DNA of 64,000 nt, from assembly GCA_001485295.1 (NCBI GenBank), contig BBOA01000003.1, positions 124,001 through 188,000 on the forward strand. Reading direction: 5' to 3'. This stretch comes from Type-B symbiont of Plautia stali. Its GTDB lineage: Bacteria; Pseudomonadota; Gammaproteobacteria; Enterobacterales; Enterobacteriaceae. Below, one piece after another: positions 31,442 through 41,550 of this stretch. The notes under the pieces are model-generated. The model was not told the DNA's origin, ran no database searches, and saw only the letters and a list, made by a program, of their open reading frames with translations. The translations under genes were made by a program, and so were the position numbers. The number at the start of each line of letters is the position of its first letter. Position 1 is the stretch's first letter.

Positions 31442-32155
31442 TCGCGCTTGGTCAGAGAAGTTTACGTGCTGACAGGCGACGGCGAAACCCCAAATCGGCG
31501 ACGACGTTCGATAAGAAATCCGAGTTGGTATTAGCGTGAAGATGTTTATGCAGATCATCATTGATGGCGACGGCTATCAACAGCAGACTTAATACGATGC
31601 CGGAATAGCTGATGCCGTGCGCGACATGCGTACGATCAACGATATGCCAGATTGTCCACATCAGACTGACAATAAGCAGCAGCCGACTAGCGACTAGTCA
31701 GGGCCGGCCACGCCAGCCCAATAGCCACACCCGCCGCAAACTCCCAGATAATTGGGTTAGTCATCAGATTAAGCAGCCCACTGCGGAAGGCTTAACCCTG
31801 CATATCTAACGTTAAAGGTTGTCCCAGTAGTAAAGGCAGCAGTATCAACGATACCATCAGCAAGGCGACTAAGGTTATCCAGTAGCAGGTAAAACTACAC
31901 TCATAATTTAGTGTCCAGCGGACGCCGTACAACAGTGCGCTAACAGGGTATCGATTTTATCCTGATAGTACAAAAACTCATACCGCCACCGAGCGCAAAC
32001 GTGAGCAGCAGTAGCAGATAATAAGCGGGCAGTAAACGCAGCAAGTTCACGCAGAGCGTAATAACAAAGCCGCTCAGAATGAAAAAGAGATCGACCCCAA
32101 TTTCGCTCCAGCCGAACAGACGATCCCCCACGCCTAGAAGGCGCTGGTATCGCCA
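31442..32155 (-). pseudogene. acyltransferase-3 family membrane protein, broken
   Basis: On the minus strand I read GDRLFGWSEIGVDLFFILSG and FVITL, the hallmark of OafA-type acyltransferase-3 proteins that acylate surface polysaccharides. Further pieces are RLLPAYYLLLLLTFALGGG, GWTLNYECSFYL-like residues, TNPIIWEFAAGVAIGLA and a late membrane stretch GIVLSLLLIAVAIND. They lie in several frames with many stops. N- and C-terminal parts are missing. The exact relative is not identifiable. Confidence 0.75.
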
Positions 32156-32159
32156 TTCT

Positions 32160-32851
32160 AGCTGATGGCAAAAACGTCACCCTAGGCAAACACACCACGG
32201 CGCAGACGGCCTCTGGCAATACCCTGAGCGGCAACAGAACGCTGGGCGCCAATTTCGGGCCGTGGCGGCTGCGTGCTGACTGGCAAGGGGTACAGCGCAG
32301 CGGCGATGGCGGCGCGTATAAACAGTAGCAGTAGAGCCACTACTACCTCTATCGCGCAGTGTGCCGCCTGAGAGCGAAGCTGGTGAGCGGCGAGGATTAT
32401 CTCGATTCAGATCTGTTTGATAACCCGCATTTCGCCGGTGTACGCCTGATTTTCGAGCCTTACATGGCTCCGCCACATCTTATAAAGATAATAAGATCGC
32501 GCTAGATTCAACGGGCATAAATAAATATTCAGAAATAAAAACAGTAGTCGTCGCGTAGCGCCTTGCGCTGGCGCGATGCTGAAAGCAAAATTCAGCGTAA
32601 CACAGGATTATACGATGCTTATTAACGTGGACGCGCAACAAAAAATTCCTATAGGCGCCAGTATTTATAATTCCAAAAATAATATTGTCGGTATGCTCGG
32701 GTAGGGGAATCAGGCTTAGGTAAGAAACGATAAACTAGAAGATATGCCACGCATTGTATGGGTCGATAATAAATCTTGTCAGCTGTACTATGTTATGGAT
32801 GAAAAACATATGGATGATATTCTTATTCGCATCAAGGAGAGCTGCTGGTGA
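32160..32851 (+). pseudogene. fimbrial outer-membrane usher, broken
   Basis: The codons read ADGKNVTLGKHTTAQTASGN, GANFGPWRLRADWQGVQRSG, YYLYRAVCRLRAKLVSGEDY and LDSDLFDNPHFAGVRLIFEP. This is the typical N-terminal barrel part of FimD/PapC-type ushers. After a deletion of several hundred codons the C-terminal domain follows (VDAQQKIPIGASIYNSKNNI, then CQLYYVMDEKHMDDILIRIK) and ends in a TGA at 32849-32851. At least four stops are present. The first gene of a decayed chaperone-usher cluster. Confidence 0.8.
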
Positions 32852-33826
32852 TGAACGCTAAGTGTAAGGTTTTTAACTTTTTATTTTTCAGGCTCGCTAT
32901 ATATTGCCAACAGACGCAGGCAACCTGCACTCGTAAGAATTTTACTAATGTCGGATGCGATGCCTGTGGCGTCGGCATAGGTCTGGGAAATATCAATATC
33001 ACCAGCGCCTATCTGCAACCGGTTAGCTTGCCGTTAGGGAGTGACGTATTCAGGGTAAACCAAGCCGCCAACTTTAACAGAGTCGGCGGATTCTATGATT
33101 TGGGAAGCTTGAACGGCAACGTAAATTATTACGCCACCTAATACAGATCAATGGCTACGTGACCTTTAAAGGTCCGGACATTGACAGCGACGATATCGGA
33201 TCTAACTCCGTTTATCATTGGGCAACATGGGGGACATGACACTAGATCACTATGGGCATGGGCACCGCGCCGATTTCGACCCTGACGCATACCGCGACCG
33301 GCGTGGCGCGCAACGTAACGCCTCTGGTGTTGTTTCCCATCATCAGCGCCTAGGCGCTGGGAGAATGGCAGCTCTGTTCAAAACCTGTTCAATATCACGC
33401 TGGAGTGTGATAACGCCGCCGTATCAGTCGTTTCTGGCGGAGCCACCTCGCCAAGGCTACAGGTACCTTATCAAAGTTTCGTCGTGGCGCAATCTCTCTG
33501 CTTGGTGAATGCCCGCGGCAGGGTAAATTATCTTTCGGACGGCTATGGTTTAGATGCGAATATTGCCACCGGCGTCAGAATCACTATCACTAACGGCAGC
33601 TCAGGAAATGGCATGAACTTTCTCGGCTGGAATATTTGCACGTCGTCAGGCTGTCCTGCCGGCAATGAGAGCGGCTGGTATTCCGTACTTGAAGGAGCGA
33701 GTAGCGACCGATTATAACATGTATAACGTGACGATTATCGCGACCCTGACAAAAATAATACCGGGACAAACGGTCACTACCGGCAAAATAGACACCAGGG
33801 CTTATATACGGATCAGAGTGAACTGA
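32851..33826 (+). pseudogene. fimbrial adhesin or minor pilin, broken
   Basis: The ATG at 32851 overlaps the usher stop. Translation begins MNAKCKVFNFLFFRLAIYCQ, signal-peptide-like, then CTRKNFTNVGCDACGVGIGL and GGFYDLGSLNGNVNYYAT. The latter looks like the lectin-type domain of tip adhesins encoded behind ushers. Frameshifts follow near 33140 and 33480; the end is TTGKIDTRAYIRIRVN before the TGA at 33824. It has lost its continuous frame. Confidence 0.65.
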
Positions 33827-34210
33827 TGAACGGCGCGAAGCTACTATTCATAGCGTGGTTGCCGTTCGCGCTCCAGTCCTAGGCGGGCGTGCTCGCCGAC
33901 AAAATCCGAATCCAAGGCGGCCTCTCAGGATTAACGCTGGTCAACACCAACCTTATATCCGGTTCTGGTACAAACTTGGATCGATAAAGGCGAGCCAGAT
34001 AACCAGCGACCGGATCAAAACGCGCCTTATGTTATGATCCCGCCGATTTTTCGCCTGCTCGAAAAAGAGGTTAAATCCGTAAAAATAATTTACAATGGCA
34101 AATTGCTGCCGCAAGACAAAGAAACGATGTACTGGATCAACATTTACGAAACTCTTGCAACGGGCGACAGGGCGACAAGGGGTGCTGCTCAACGCCCTGC
34201 GGCGCTCTAA
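33826..34210 (+). pseudogene. periplasmic fimbrial chaperone, broken
   Basis: It starts MNGAKLLFIAWLPFALQS then a TAG, overlapping the upstream stop. Recognisable PapD-type pieces are RIQGGLSGLTLVNTN, VQTWIDKGEPDNQRPDQNAP and YVMIPPIFRLLEKEVKSVKI, then IYNGKLLPQDKETMYWINIY. This is the conserved G1 strand and subunit-binding region. The C-terminal half is missing, and the coding sequence fades near 34210 next to yciA. Confidence 0.78.
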
Positions 34211-34351
34211 GGCGCGATCAGCATATCCAGCTTAGCGTGAGCTTCAAACGTCTCCCCGTTAATCTTCGCCTCAATCGATTTATCGACGCGAGTTGGCAAC
34301 AGAGTAGAGTAAAACTACATCCATGTTGTTGTGGCGCGTTAAAAGGCGTCG

Positions 34352-34777
34352 CTACCTTTTTTCCGTCTGCAGATTCGCGCGATTCGGCGGCAACGGTCGC
34401 GATTTGCCTTCGTTATCTACGGCGACATAGATAAATACTGCCTCGGTGGCGCAGTAGGTTTGCCTAATCGGCTCGGATGAAACCTTTTTGATCCAGACCT
34501 CGACGTTAATGGTCATTGAGCTGTTGCCAGTGCGCATACAGCGCGCGTGGCAGCTCACCACATCGCCGACCGCCACCGGCTTGAGAAATGACATGCCGTC
34601 AACGCGCACTGTCACCACGCGCCCTTCAGCAATCTCTTTCGCTAGGATCGCGCCGCCCATATCCATCTGCGACATCAGCCAGCCGCCGAAAATATCACCA
34701 TTGGCGTTCGTGTCCGCCGGCATCGCTAGGGTACGCAAGACCATTTCGCCTTGCGGCAACTTATGTTTTTCGTCCAT
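34352..34777 (-). CDS. yciA: acyl-CoA thioesterase YciA
   Basis: Intact 141-residue hot-dog fold thioesterase hydrolysing a broad range of acyl-CoAs in the cytoplasm (E. coli 132). The core reads LRTLAMPADTNANGDIFGGW, with the catalytic Asn/Asp region, then LMSQMDMGGAILAKEIAEGR. The C-terminus (KSRPLPPNRANLQTEKR) is about nine residues longer than in E. coli. A 25-bp tandem duplication at 34770-34819 doubles the ribosome-binding site and first codons, so an upstream copy of the start gives only a six-codon ORF before TAG. The second start drives yciA. Confidence 0.94.
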   Translation of the reverse strand: MDEKHKLPQGEMVLRTLAMPADTNANGDIFGGWLMSQMDMGGAILAKEIAEGRVVTVRVDGMSFLKPVAVGDVVSCHARCMRTGNSSMTINVEVWIKKVSSEPIRQTYCATEAVFIYVAVDNEGKSRPLPPNRANLQTEKR

Positions 34778-34819
34778 CGCTCTACTTCTCCTTTTCGTCC
34801 ATCGCTCTACTTCTCCTGC
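34770..34819 (-). repeat. 25-bp tandem duplication of the yciA start region
   Basis: On the minus strand the unit GGAGAAGTAGAGCGATGGAC plus GAAAA occurs twice head to tail. Each copy holds a GGAG box and an ATG. The upstream copy reads MDEKEK then TAG, and the stop lies inside the second ribosome-binding region. It looks like a recent slippage or unequal-exchange event. Confidence 0.9.
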
Positions 34820-34864
34820 AGGTGAAAGCGCACCGCGCCAGCAATGCCCGATCAGGGCGGGATG

Positions 34865-35404
34865 TTATTTTTCTTCTTGTTGCGGCATCTGTCGCCAGAT
34901 ATAGACGCCGCTAATCAGGGTAAACAGCAGAGACAGGGCGGTCAGACCAAACACTTTAAAGTTAACCCAAAAGGCTTCTGGCAACCAAAACGCCACGTAA
35001 ATATTTGCTAGGCCGCATGCGAGGAAAAAGAGCACCCAAGCGACGTTGAGACGACGCCAGCTGGTTTCCGGCAGCTGGATCTCTTTGCCTATAAGGCTCT
35101 TGATCAACGGCTGTGCCATAAAGAACTGGCTGTAGAGCAGCGCCAGCGCGAATAGGCTGTAGATCACTGTGACTTTCCATTTAATAAATTCATCGTTATG
35201 GAAAACCAGCGTTAAGATGCCGAAGACCGCCACTAGCACGAAGGTGACGATGGTCATCTTATCCAGCTTGCGATAGAGCACCCAGCTCGCCACCAGCGCC
35301 AGACCGGTGGCGATGATCAGCGCGCCGGAGGCGATGAAGATGTCGTAGAGCTTGTAGAAAATAAAGAAGACCGCTAAAGGAAGGAAATCGAGTAACTGCT
35401 TCAT
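34865..35404 (-). CDS. yciB: inner-membrane protein YciB (septation protein A family)
   Basis: Intact 179-residue protein with about five membrane helices, equal in length to E. coli YciB. I chose the ATG at 35404 ([20 protein letters not shown]), which matches the family; the upstream Met at 35410 adds MP only. The family block [19 protein letters not shown] is present. YciB has been linked to envelope integrity, septation and, with DcrB, to lipoprotein and membrane homeostasis. Order yciA-yciB-yciC is as in E. coli. Confidence 0.95.
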   Translation of the reverse strand: MKQLLDFLPLAVFFIFYKLYDIFIASGALIIATGLALVASWVLYRKLDKMTIVTFVLVAVFGILTLVFHNDEFIKWKVTVIYSLFALALLYSQFFMAQPLIKSLIGKEIQLPETSWRRLNVAWVLFFLACGLANIYVAFWLPEAFWVNFKVFGLTALSLLFTLISGVYIWRQMPQQEEK

Positions 35405-35454
35405 AGGCATTCCAGTTCAGACAGGGTAAAAGCCGCGCCCGCAGGCGCGACGGG

Positions 35455-35488
35455 CTTAACGGGCCAGCATGCTTAACGGGCCAGCATG
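35455..35488. repeat. 17-bp tandem duplication at the yciC stop
   Basis: The unit GCTTAACGGGCCAGCAT occurs twice head to tail. It doubles the last codons and TAA of yciC (M L A R stop). The protein is unaffected because the first stop reached is kept. Confidence 0.85.
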
Positions 35489-36192
35489 TAAAGCCGGAAA
35501 AGATAGATAATCAACAGCGCGGAAATCAGGTTGCCGATGGCGGTGACGGCGATCGCCAGCGCGCTCAGCGAAGAGGAGACCAATAGAAGCACCATCTTCG
35601 CCAGCATCCAGAGCACGATTGCCGGCGCGATCCGCCGCAGGTTTTTCCATGCCAGATGGCAGCTGTCGCGCATCGCGCCCAGCACGCCGCGTTTTTCGCT
35701 GGCGAGGATCACCGGAGAAAGCGACAGCAGGATCGCTAGCATCACGCCCGGCACGATCAGCACCATAAAGCCCAGCTGGACTACCATGGTAATCAGGAAC
35801 GTCTGCAGCAGCAGCTTCGGCAGTAGCGGGGCTGAGGCGCCGATAGCACGCAGCGCGCTGACGCGTTGTCCGTCAGAGACCGTTGGGATCAGGTAGAGCA
35901 TGCCGCCCAGCAGCAGCGTATTGCCGATAAGCGCGGAGAAGGTGCCGGCTGCCGAGGCGCACAGCAGAATGCTCTGCTGTTCTGGCGACATGTTCTGCAC
36001 GAGTTCAAACAGCGAAGAGGCGCTGAGGTCGCTCTGCTCGAACTGGGCCAGCTGCTCGCCGCCCGGGGTAAATGCGTGCACAAGAATAACCGTGATAAAC
36101 GCTATCAGTAACGACATCAGCACGATAGTCAGCAACTGGTGGCGGAAGAAATTTCTTGTTTCACGGTATAACGAGCTTGCCGTGATAGACAT
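35473..36192 (-). CDS. yciC: inner-membrane protein YciC (UPF0259)
   Basis: Intact 239-residue integral membrane protein (E. coli 247) with about six helices. Blocks such as [20 protein letters not shown] and a final helix ending LFRLYMLAR match the family. Its function is unknown. The C-terminus is about eight residues shorter than in E. coli, next to a 17-bp tandem duplication, so the end may have been altered. It is divergent from the ompW stump. Confidence 0.92.
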   Translation of the reverse strand: MSITASSLYRETRNFFRHQLLTIVLMSLLIAFITVILVHAFTPGGEQLAQFEQSDLSASSLFELVQNMSPEQQSILLCASAAGTFSALIGNTLLLGGMLYLIPTVSDGQRVSALRAIGASAPLLPKLLLQTFLITMVVQLGFMVLIVPGVMLAILLSLSPVILASEKRGVLGAMRDSCHLAWKNLRRIAPAIVLWMLAKMVLLLVSSSLSALAIAVTAIGNLISALLIIYLFRLYMLAR

Positions 36193-36291
36193 GTATACTC
36201 CTTGGTGGCGCCGGGTTGATTACCCGGCGATTGTACATGGTCTGGCCCGGCGCTGGCACCCGCTGACGATAACTTTCTATCATGGAAGGTA

Positions 36292-36502
36292 AGGGTGAAA
36301 AAGGAGCGGCAGGCCATAGCGGGCGATTTCTTTATTCGCGCAGGCAGCGCGACGGTGTGACCGACCGAAGGCTCCAACAATGTTTTGGGTATGGGCGGCT
36401 TTGACGTCAGCAACAATACTCAACTTTATTTTGTATTAAGATGCGCCGTTACCATAACCAAAGTGTATGGCGGGAAAAGCGAAAGCGGCAACGTCGGGAT
36501 GT
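36292..36502 (+). pseudogene. ompW: outer-membrane protein OmpW, N-terminal stump
   Basis: The codons read AIAGDFFIRAGSATV, a TGA in place of Arg, PTEGSNNVLGMGGFDVSNNT and QLYFVL. This is the start of the mature OmpW barrel. About 45 codons of about 212 are recognisable, then unrelated sequence follows up to a TAA at 36500. The stump lies directly against the 3' end of trpA, which marks a deletion junction. Confidence 0.8.
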
Positions 36503-36518
36503 AAAAAAGAGTGAAAAA

Positions 36519-37358
36519 TCATGATCTATCTTGGGACAGGGCATGAAAGGAGCAGCGGGTGGCGGCTTTCAGGCTGCTGACAAAGGCGGTAAGCTTTGTC
36601 AGCATCTCTTCCGGCTGCGCATGGTATTGTTCGATGATCTTCACGATCGCCGAGCCGGAGATCGCGCCCGCCGCGCCCGCGTCGAGCGCCTCTTTGACCT
36701 GCGCCGGTTCGGAGATGCCGAACCCCTGCAGCGGCGGCGCGGCGTTATATTCACGCAGCTTGTCGATCAAGCGCTGCAGCGGCAGGCTGCTAGCGCGATT
36801 TTCAGCGCCGGTTACCCCGGCGCGCGACAGCAGATAGGTATAGCCGCGGCCGTGAGAGGCGACCTCGCGCAGCAGATCGTCGCTGGCGTTGGGCGGACAG
36901 ATAAAAATGGGCGCGATGCCGTGGCACAGCGCGGCCTGACAGAATGGCGCCGACTCCTCGACCGGCACGTCTGCCACCAGCACGGAGTCGACGCCCGCCT
37001 CGGCGCAGCGCGCATAGAAGGCGTCGATGCCGTTGCTGAAGACTAGGTTTGCGTACATCAGCAGGCCGACGGGCAGGTCAGAATATTTCCGGCGCACGCT
37101 GCTGAGCAACTCGAAGCACTGCGCGGTGGTGGTGCCGGCGGCGAAAGCGCGCAGGGTGGCGTTCTGAATGGTTGGACCGTCTGCCAGCGGATCGGAGAAG
37201 GGAATGCCCAGCTCCAGCGCGTCTGCGCCGCCTGCGACCAGCACGTCGATCACTTTCAGCGACAACTCTGGCGACGGATCGCCCAGCGTGACGAATGGAA
37301 CGAAGGCGCCTTCTTTACTCGCCTGCAGGCGCGCGAACAGCTGTTGATAACGCTTCAT
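36519..37358 (-). CDS. trpA: tryptophan synthase alpha subunit
   Basis: The TIM-barrel subunit cleaving indole-3-glycerol phosphate to indole and glyceraldehyde-3-phosphate. Catalytic Glu and Asp lie in [20 protein letters not shown] (Glu about 49, Asp about 60). The phosphate-binding [17 protein letters not shown] is present. The ATG overlaps the trpB stop by one base (TGATG). The protein has 279 residues against 268 in E. coli. After the normal ending KAATR the frame runs on for [11 protein letters not shown], so the original stop and probably the operon terminator were removed by a deletion next to the ompW stump. The core is intact. Confidence 0.95.
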   Translation of the reverse strand: MKRYQQLFARLQASKEGAFVPFVTLGDPSPELSLKVIDVLVAGGADALELGIPFSDPLADGPTIQNATLRAFAAGTTTAQCFELLSSVRRKYSDLPVGLLMYANLVFSNGIDAFYARCAEAGVDSVLVADVPVEESAPFCQAALCHGIAPIFICPPNASDDLLREVASHGRGYTYLLSRAGVTGAENRASSLPLQRLIDKLREYNAAPPLQGFGISEPAQVKEALDAGAAGAISGSAIVKIIEQYHAQPEEMLTKLTAFVSSLKAATRCSFHALSQDRS

Positions 37359-38548
37359 CAGATTTCTCCCTGCGCAGTCAGAATATCGTGAACGGTGAAG
37401 ATGTCTTTATCGCCGCGGCCGGAGAGATTGACCACCAGCAGCTGCTCTTTCTCCGGATTCTCGCGGATCATCTTCAACGCGTGGGCTAGTGCGTGCGATG
37501 ACTCCAGCGCCGGAATAATGCCTTCCGCCCGACAGAGCGCTTTAAATGCAGCTAGTGCTTCGTTATCGGTGATCAACACGTACTCGGCGCGACCGATGCT
37601 GTTGAGATACGCATGTTGCGGACCCACGGACGGGAAGTCAAGGCCGGCGGAGATCGAGTAAGACTCTTCGATCTGACCCTCTTCCGTCTGCATCATCGGC
37701 GCTTTCATGCCGAAATAGATGCCGACGCGGCCATGTTTCAGCGGCGCGCCGTGTTCGCCGGTTTCGATACCGTGACCTGCCGGTTCGACGCCGATCAAAC
37801 CGACTTTTTCATCGCCGATAAAGTCGGCGAACATGCCTATCGCGTTAGAACCGCCGCCGACGCAGGCGATAACTGCATCCGGCAGTCGCCCCTCTTTTTC
37901 TAGGATCTGCGCTTTAGTCTCTTCGCCGGTCATGCGCTGAAACTCGCGCACGATAGTGGGGAAAGGGTGCGGACCCGCTGCGGTTCCGAGCATATAGTGC
38001 GTGGTCTCGTAGCTGCCTGACCAGTCGCGCAGCGCCTCGTTACAGGCGTCTTTCAGCGTGGCGGAGCCGCTATGCACCGGGATCACTTCTGCGCCCATCA
38101 GACGCATACGGAAGACGTTAGGCGACTGGCGCTCGATATCTTTCGCGCCCATATAGATGCGGCACTTCATGCCGAGCAGCGCGCACGCTAGCGTGGAGGC
38201 GACGCCGTGCTGACCTGCGCCGGTTTCCGCGATAATTTCGTTTTTGCCCATGCGCTTCGCCAGCAGCGCTTGACCCAGCACTTGGTTGGTTTTATGCGCT
38301 CCGCCGTGCAGCAGGTCTTCTCGCTTCAGATAGAGGCGGGTTTTAGTGCCGTGCGTCAGGTTGCTGCAGAGCGTCAGCGCCGTCGGACGTCCCGCATAGT
38401 TTTTCAGCAGGTCGGTAAACTCCGTCTGAAACGCCGGATCTTTCTGTGCGTCGACAAACACGGCTTCCAGCTGGCGCAGCGCCGGCATCAGAATCTGCGG
38501 CACATACATACCGCCGAAGTCGCCAAAGTAGGGGTTCAGTAGTGTCAT
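37358..38548 (-). CDS. trpB: tryptophan synthase beta subunit
   Basis: Intact 396-residue PLP enzyme joining indole and serine to tryptophan (E. coli 397). I chose ATG 38548 ([20 protein letters not shown]); 30 upstream codons in the open frame are not part of the family. The PLP lysine lies in [17 protein letters not shown] (Lys about 87), and the PLP phosphate loop is [12 protein letters not shown]. It forms the alpha2-beta2 complex with TrpA. Confidence 0.97.
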   Translation of the reverse strand: MTLLNPYFGDFGGMYVPQILMPALRQLEAVFVDAQKDPAFQTEFTDLLKNYAGRPTALTLCSNLTHGTKTRLYLKREDLLHGGAHKTNQVLGQALLAKRMGKNEIIAETGAGQHGVASTLACALLGMKCRIYMGAKDIERQSPNVFRMRLMGAEVIPVHSGSATLKDACNEALRDWSGSYETTHYMLGTAAGPHPFPTIVREFQRMTGEETKAQILEKEGRLPDAVIACVGGGSNAIGMFADFIGDEKVGLIGVEPAGHGIETGEHGAPLKHGRVGIYFGMKAPMMQTEEGQIEESYSISAGLDFPSVGPQHAYLNSIGRAEYVLITDNEALAAFKALCRAEGIIPALESSHALAHALKMIRENPEKEQLLVVNLSGRGDKDIFTVHDILTAQGEI

Positions 38549-38591
38549 GGTTTCATCTTCCTTTTTGTCCCGCCGCAGCGGACCTGACAAA

Positions 38592-39953
38592 TCAATAGGC
38601 CCGCAGCGTGCGAAATACCGCCGCGATTTTGCTGGCATCTTTGACGCCGGGCGTGCTTTCGACGCCGGAGTTAAAGTCGAGGCCCGCGCAGCCGAGACGC
38701 GCCGCTTGCACGCAGTTATCCACGCCTAGGCCGCCGGCCAACAGCACGTCGCTTAAATCCCGGTCATGCAGCAGCGACCAATCGAAGCGTTCGCCGCTCC
38801 CGCCGTTGCCGTTGTCGAACGTATAGCGGTCGACGTGCGGCCAATCGCGCGCTGGCAGCGCCGTTTTGATGCTAAGCGCCTTCCAGATAGCGACCTCAGC
38901 CGGCAGCGCGGCGCGCAGCTGCGCTACAAAAGCGCGATCTTCGTCGCCATGCAGCTGAACGGCGCTCAGCTTCAGCGTGCCGGCTTGCGTGACGATGTCA
39001 CTTACCGCAGCGTTACGGAACACGCCGACATAGCGCAGCTGCGCGCCCGCCATAACCTGCTGTGCTTGGGCGATATCGATGCGGCGCGGCGAGCCTTCGG
39101 CGAAAATCAGGCCGCCGTAGATTGCGCCCGCTTCGTAAGCCGCGCGCGCGTCGTCGGCGCGCGTCAGACCGCACACCTTATTGTCACCCAGCAGCACGCG
39201 GCGCACCGCGCCCGCCAAATCCGGCTCTTCCATCAGCGCGGAGCCAATCAGAAAGCCATTGGCGAAGTGGCTCAGCTCCTGCACCTGTGCATAATTGTGA
39301 ATGCCCGATTCGCTGATCACCGTCACGCCGTGCGACAGACGCGGCGCCAGCTGACGCGTGCGGGCGAGGTCAATCGACATATCACGCAGATCGCGGTTAT
39401 TGATGCCGACTACCTTCGCTTCTAGCGCGATGGCTCGCTCCAGCTCCGCTTTGTTGCTCACTTCGGTCAGCACGCCCATTTTCAGGCTGTGCGCCACGGC
39501 AGCCAGTTGGCGATACGCTTCGTCGTCCAGCACCGACAGCATCAGCAGAATAGCATCCGCCTGATAGTGGCGCGCCAGATAGATTTGGTACGGGTCGATA
39601 ATAAAGTCTTTGCACAGCACCGGCTGAGTGAGTGCCGCGCTGACGATGGGTAGAAAATCGAAGCTGCCCTGGAAATATTTTTCATCGGTCAGCACCGATA
39701 CGGCAGAGGCGTAGTGGCGATAGATACTGGCAATGGCCGCCGGATCGAAATCTTCGCGAATCAGCCCCTTCGAGGGCGACGCCTTTTTGCACTCGAGGAT
39801 AAACACGGTGCGCGCGCCCTGCAGCGCATGATAAAAGCTGCGGCCGGCGTGCTGCACCGCATCCTGAAAGGTAGCTACCGGTTGCTGCGCCTTGCGCGCC
39901 TCAACCCACTGCACTTTGTCCTGAACAATTTTTTCTAAAATCGTACCTTGCAT
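38592..39953 (-). CDS. trpC: bifunctional indole-3-glycerol phosphate synthase / phosphoribosylanthranilate isomerase
   Basis: Intact 453-residue fusion of TrpC and TrpF barrels, the enterobacterial arrangement (E. coli 453). The IGPS half (residues 1-255) shows [17 protein letters not shown] with the catalytic Lys and [12 protein letters not shown]. The PRAI half begins [19 protein letters not shown] with the active Cys and ends [20 protein letters not shown]. It catalyses two steps of tryptophan synthesis. It lies 43 bases before trpB. Confidence 0.97.
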   Translation of the reverse strand: MQGTILEKIVQDKVQWVEARKAQQPVATFQDAVQHAGRSFYHALQGARTVFILECKKASPSKGLIREDFDPAAIASIYRHYASAVSVLTDEKYFQGSFDFLPIVSAALTQPVLCKDFIIDPYQIYLARHYQADAILLMLSVLDDEAYRQLAAVAHSLKMGVLTEVSNKAELERAIALEAKVVGINNRDLRDMSIDLARTRQLAPRLSHGVTVISESGIHNYAQVQELSHFANGFLIGSALMEEPDLAGAVRRVLLGDNKVCGLTRADDARAAYEAGAIYGGLIFAEGSPRRIDIAQAQQVMAGAQLRYVGVFRNAAVSDIVTQAGTLKLSAVQLHGDEDRAFVAQLRAALPAEVAIWKALSIKTALPARDWPHVDRYTFDNGNGGSGERFDWSLLHDRDLSDVLLAGGLGVDNCVQAARLGCAGLDFNSGVESTPGVKDASKIAAVFRTLRAY

Positions 39954-39955
39954 GG

Positions 39956-40954
39956 TTATCCTCTTGCTGCCAGAGCCACAACGCGCTCATAGACTTGTCC
40001 GCTGCGGATGGCTTGGAGCACACGCTGCGCGTTTTCACGCAAATCTTCATGACCAAATACTTTCAATAACATCGCCACGTTGACCGCGACAGCTTCCTGA
40101 TGGGCCTGCTGGCCATTACCTTTAAGTAAATGTGTCAGAATGTCACGGTTTTCTTCCGGGGTGCCGCCTGCCAGCGCCTCCTTGGGATGGAAGCCGAAAC
40201 CGAAGTTCTCCGGCGTGAGCTGATAGCGGGTGATTTCGTTGTCGCGCAGTTCGGCGATATGGGTAGGGCTGTGCAGCGCCACCTCGTCTATGCCGCCACC
40301 GTGCACTACCGCGGCGCGCTGATAGCCCAGCACCTTCAGCGTCTGGGTGATCGGCAGCATCAGCTCCTGGCTGTAGACGCCAATCACCGCCAGCGGCGGC
40401 CGCGCCGGGTTGATCAGCGGGCCGAGCACGTTGAACAGTGTGCGGGTTTTCAGCTGCTGGCGCACCGGCATCGCGTGGCGAAAGCCGGTGTGATACTGCG
40501 GCGCGAACAGGAAACAGACGTTAAGGTCGTCCAGCGCCGCGCGCGCGCGCTCAGCAGGCATATCGAGATTGATGCCGAACGCCGCCAGTAGATCGGACGA
40601 GCCGGACTTGCTGGAGACGCTGCGGTTGCTGTGCTTCGCGACCTTCAGCCCGCAGGTGGCGGCGACAAAGGCGCTAGCGGTCGAGATATTGATGATGTTG
40701 CTGCCATCGCCGCCGGTGCCGACGATATCGGCAAAGGCGTAGTTCGGACGCGGAAAGGGTTTGGCGTCCTCCAGCAGGGCACAGGCGGCGCCTGCGATCT
40801 CTTGGGGCGATTCGCCACGCACCTTCATGGCGATCAGCGCGGCGGCAAGCTGGGTCGGTTCCAGTTGACCGGTAATAATGGCGCTGAACAGCTGGTGGCT
40901 CTCGCCTTGGGTCAGCGTCTGCGCCTGATAGAGTTTTTCCAGGATGGCATGCAT
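39956..40954 (-). CDS. trpD: anthranilate phosphoribosyltransferase
   Basis: Intact enzyme moving phosphoribosyl from PRPP to anthranilate, about 332 residues. The PRPP loop [15 protein letters not shown] lies near residue 79. I prefer the ATG at 40954 ([10 protein letters not shown]) because AGGG lies 9 bases upstream. ATG 40960 would overlap the trpG stop as ATGA but leaves only three bases after the AGGG. In E. coli this domain is fused to TrpG. Here they are separate genes, a trait of Erwinia/Serratia-type relatives. It lies two bases from trpC. Confidence 0.95.
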   Translation of the reverse strand: MHAILEKLYQAQTLTQGESHQLFSAIITGQLEPTQLAAALIAMKVRGESPQEIAGAACALLEDAKPFPRPNYAFADIVGTGGDGSNIINISTASAFVAATCGLKVAKHSNRSVSSKSGSSDLLAAFGINLDMPAERARAALDDLNVCFLFAPQYHTGFRHAMPVRQQLKTRTLFNVLGPLINPARPPLAVIGVYSQELMLPITQTLKVLGYQRAAVVHGGGIDEVALHSPTHIAELRDNEITRYQLTPENFGFGFHPKEALAGGTPEENRDILTHLLKGNGQQAHQEAVAVNVAMLLKVFGHEDLRENAQRVLQAIRSGQVYERVVALAARG

Positions 40955-40956
40955 GA

Positions 40957-41550
40957 TCATTTTCCCTGTAATGTCGCCAGCGCCCATGCCAGCGTCTGTT
41001 CCAGCAGACGAGCGCCCTGAGTGGTTAGGATGGATTCAGGATGGAACTGGAAGCCGCAGACGCGGTCGGCGTCATGGCGCACCGCCATGACCATGCCGTT
41101 GAAGCTGGCGTTGACGGTCAGCACCGCCGGCGTGTTTCTGCCCACTAGCGAGTGGTAGCGTGCCACCGGCAGCGGATTGCTCAGCCCGGCAAACATCGCT
41201 TCGCCGTCATGATCCACAGCGGACGCTTTGCCATGCAGGATCTCGCCCGCTTGGCCAACGTGGCCGCCATAGGCCTCGACAATCGCCTGATGGCCGAGGC
41301 AGATGCCGACAATCGGCAGCCGTCCGCGCAGAGTCCGCAGCAGCTCCGGCATGCAGCCAGCGTCTTTCGGCGCGCCCGGACCCGGCGAGAGCATCAGCAC
41401 CGGGTTTTTCATGCGCTGCAGGCGCTCTACCAGCAGCGCTGCCGACACGTTGTTGCGATAGATCACCACGTTGTGGCCGAAGGCGCGCAGCTGATCAACG
41501 AGGTTATAGGTAAAGGAGTCTATGTTATCGAGGAGCAGGATATCGGCCAT
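40957..41550 (-). CDS. trpG: anthranilate synthase component II (glutamine amidotransferase)
   Basis: Intact 197-residue class I glutamine amidotransferase that supplies ammonia to TrpE. The triad is visible: Cys in [11 protein letters not shown] (about residue 84), and His and Glu in [25 protein letters not shown] is the oxyanion region. The ATG overlaps the trpE stop by one base (TGATG), which indicates translational coupling. Confidence 0.96.
   Translation of the reverse strand: MADILLLDNIDSFTYNLVDQLRAFGHNVVIYRNNVSAALLVERLQRMKNPVLMLSPGPGAPKDAGCMPELLRTLRGRLPIVGICLGHQAIVEAYGGHVGQAGEILHGKASAVDHDGEAMFAGLSNPLPVARYHSLVGRNTPAVLTVNASFNGMVMAVRHDADRVCGFQFHPESILTTQGARLLEQTLAWALATLQGK

Noticed and set aside
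31442..34210. Whether the acyltransferase/fimbrial wreckage is a prophage or mobile island.
   Set aside because: No integrase, tRNA boundary, direct repeats or IS ends seen.
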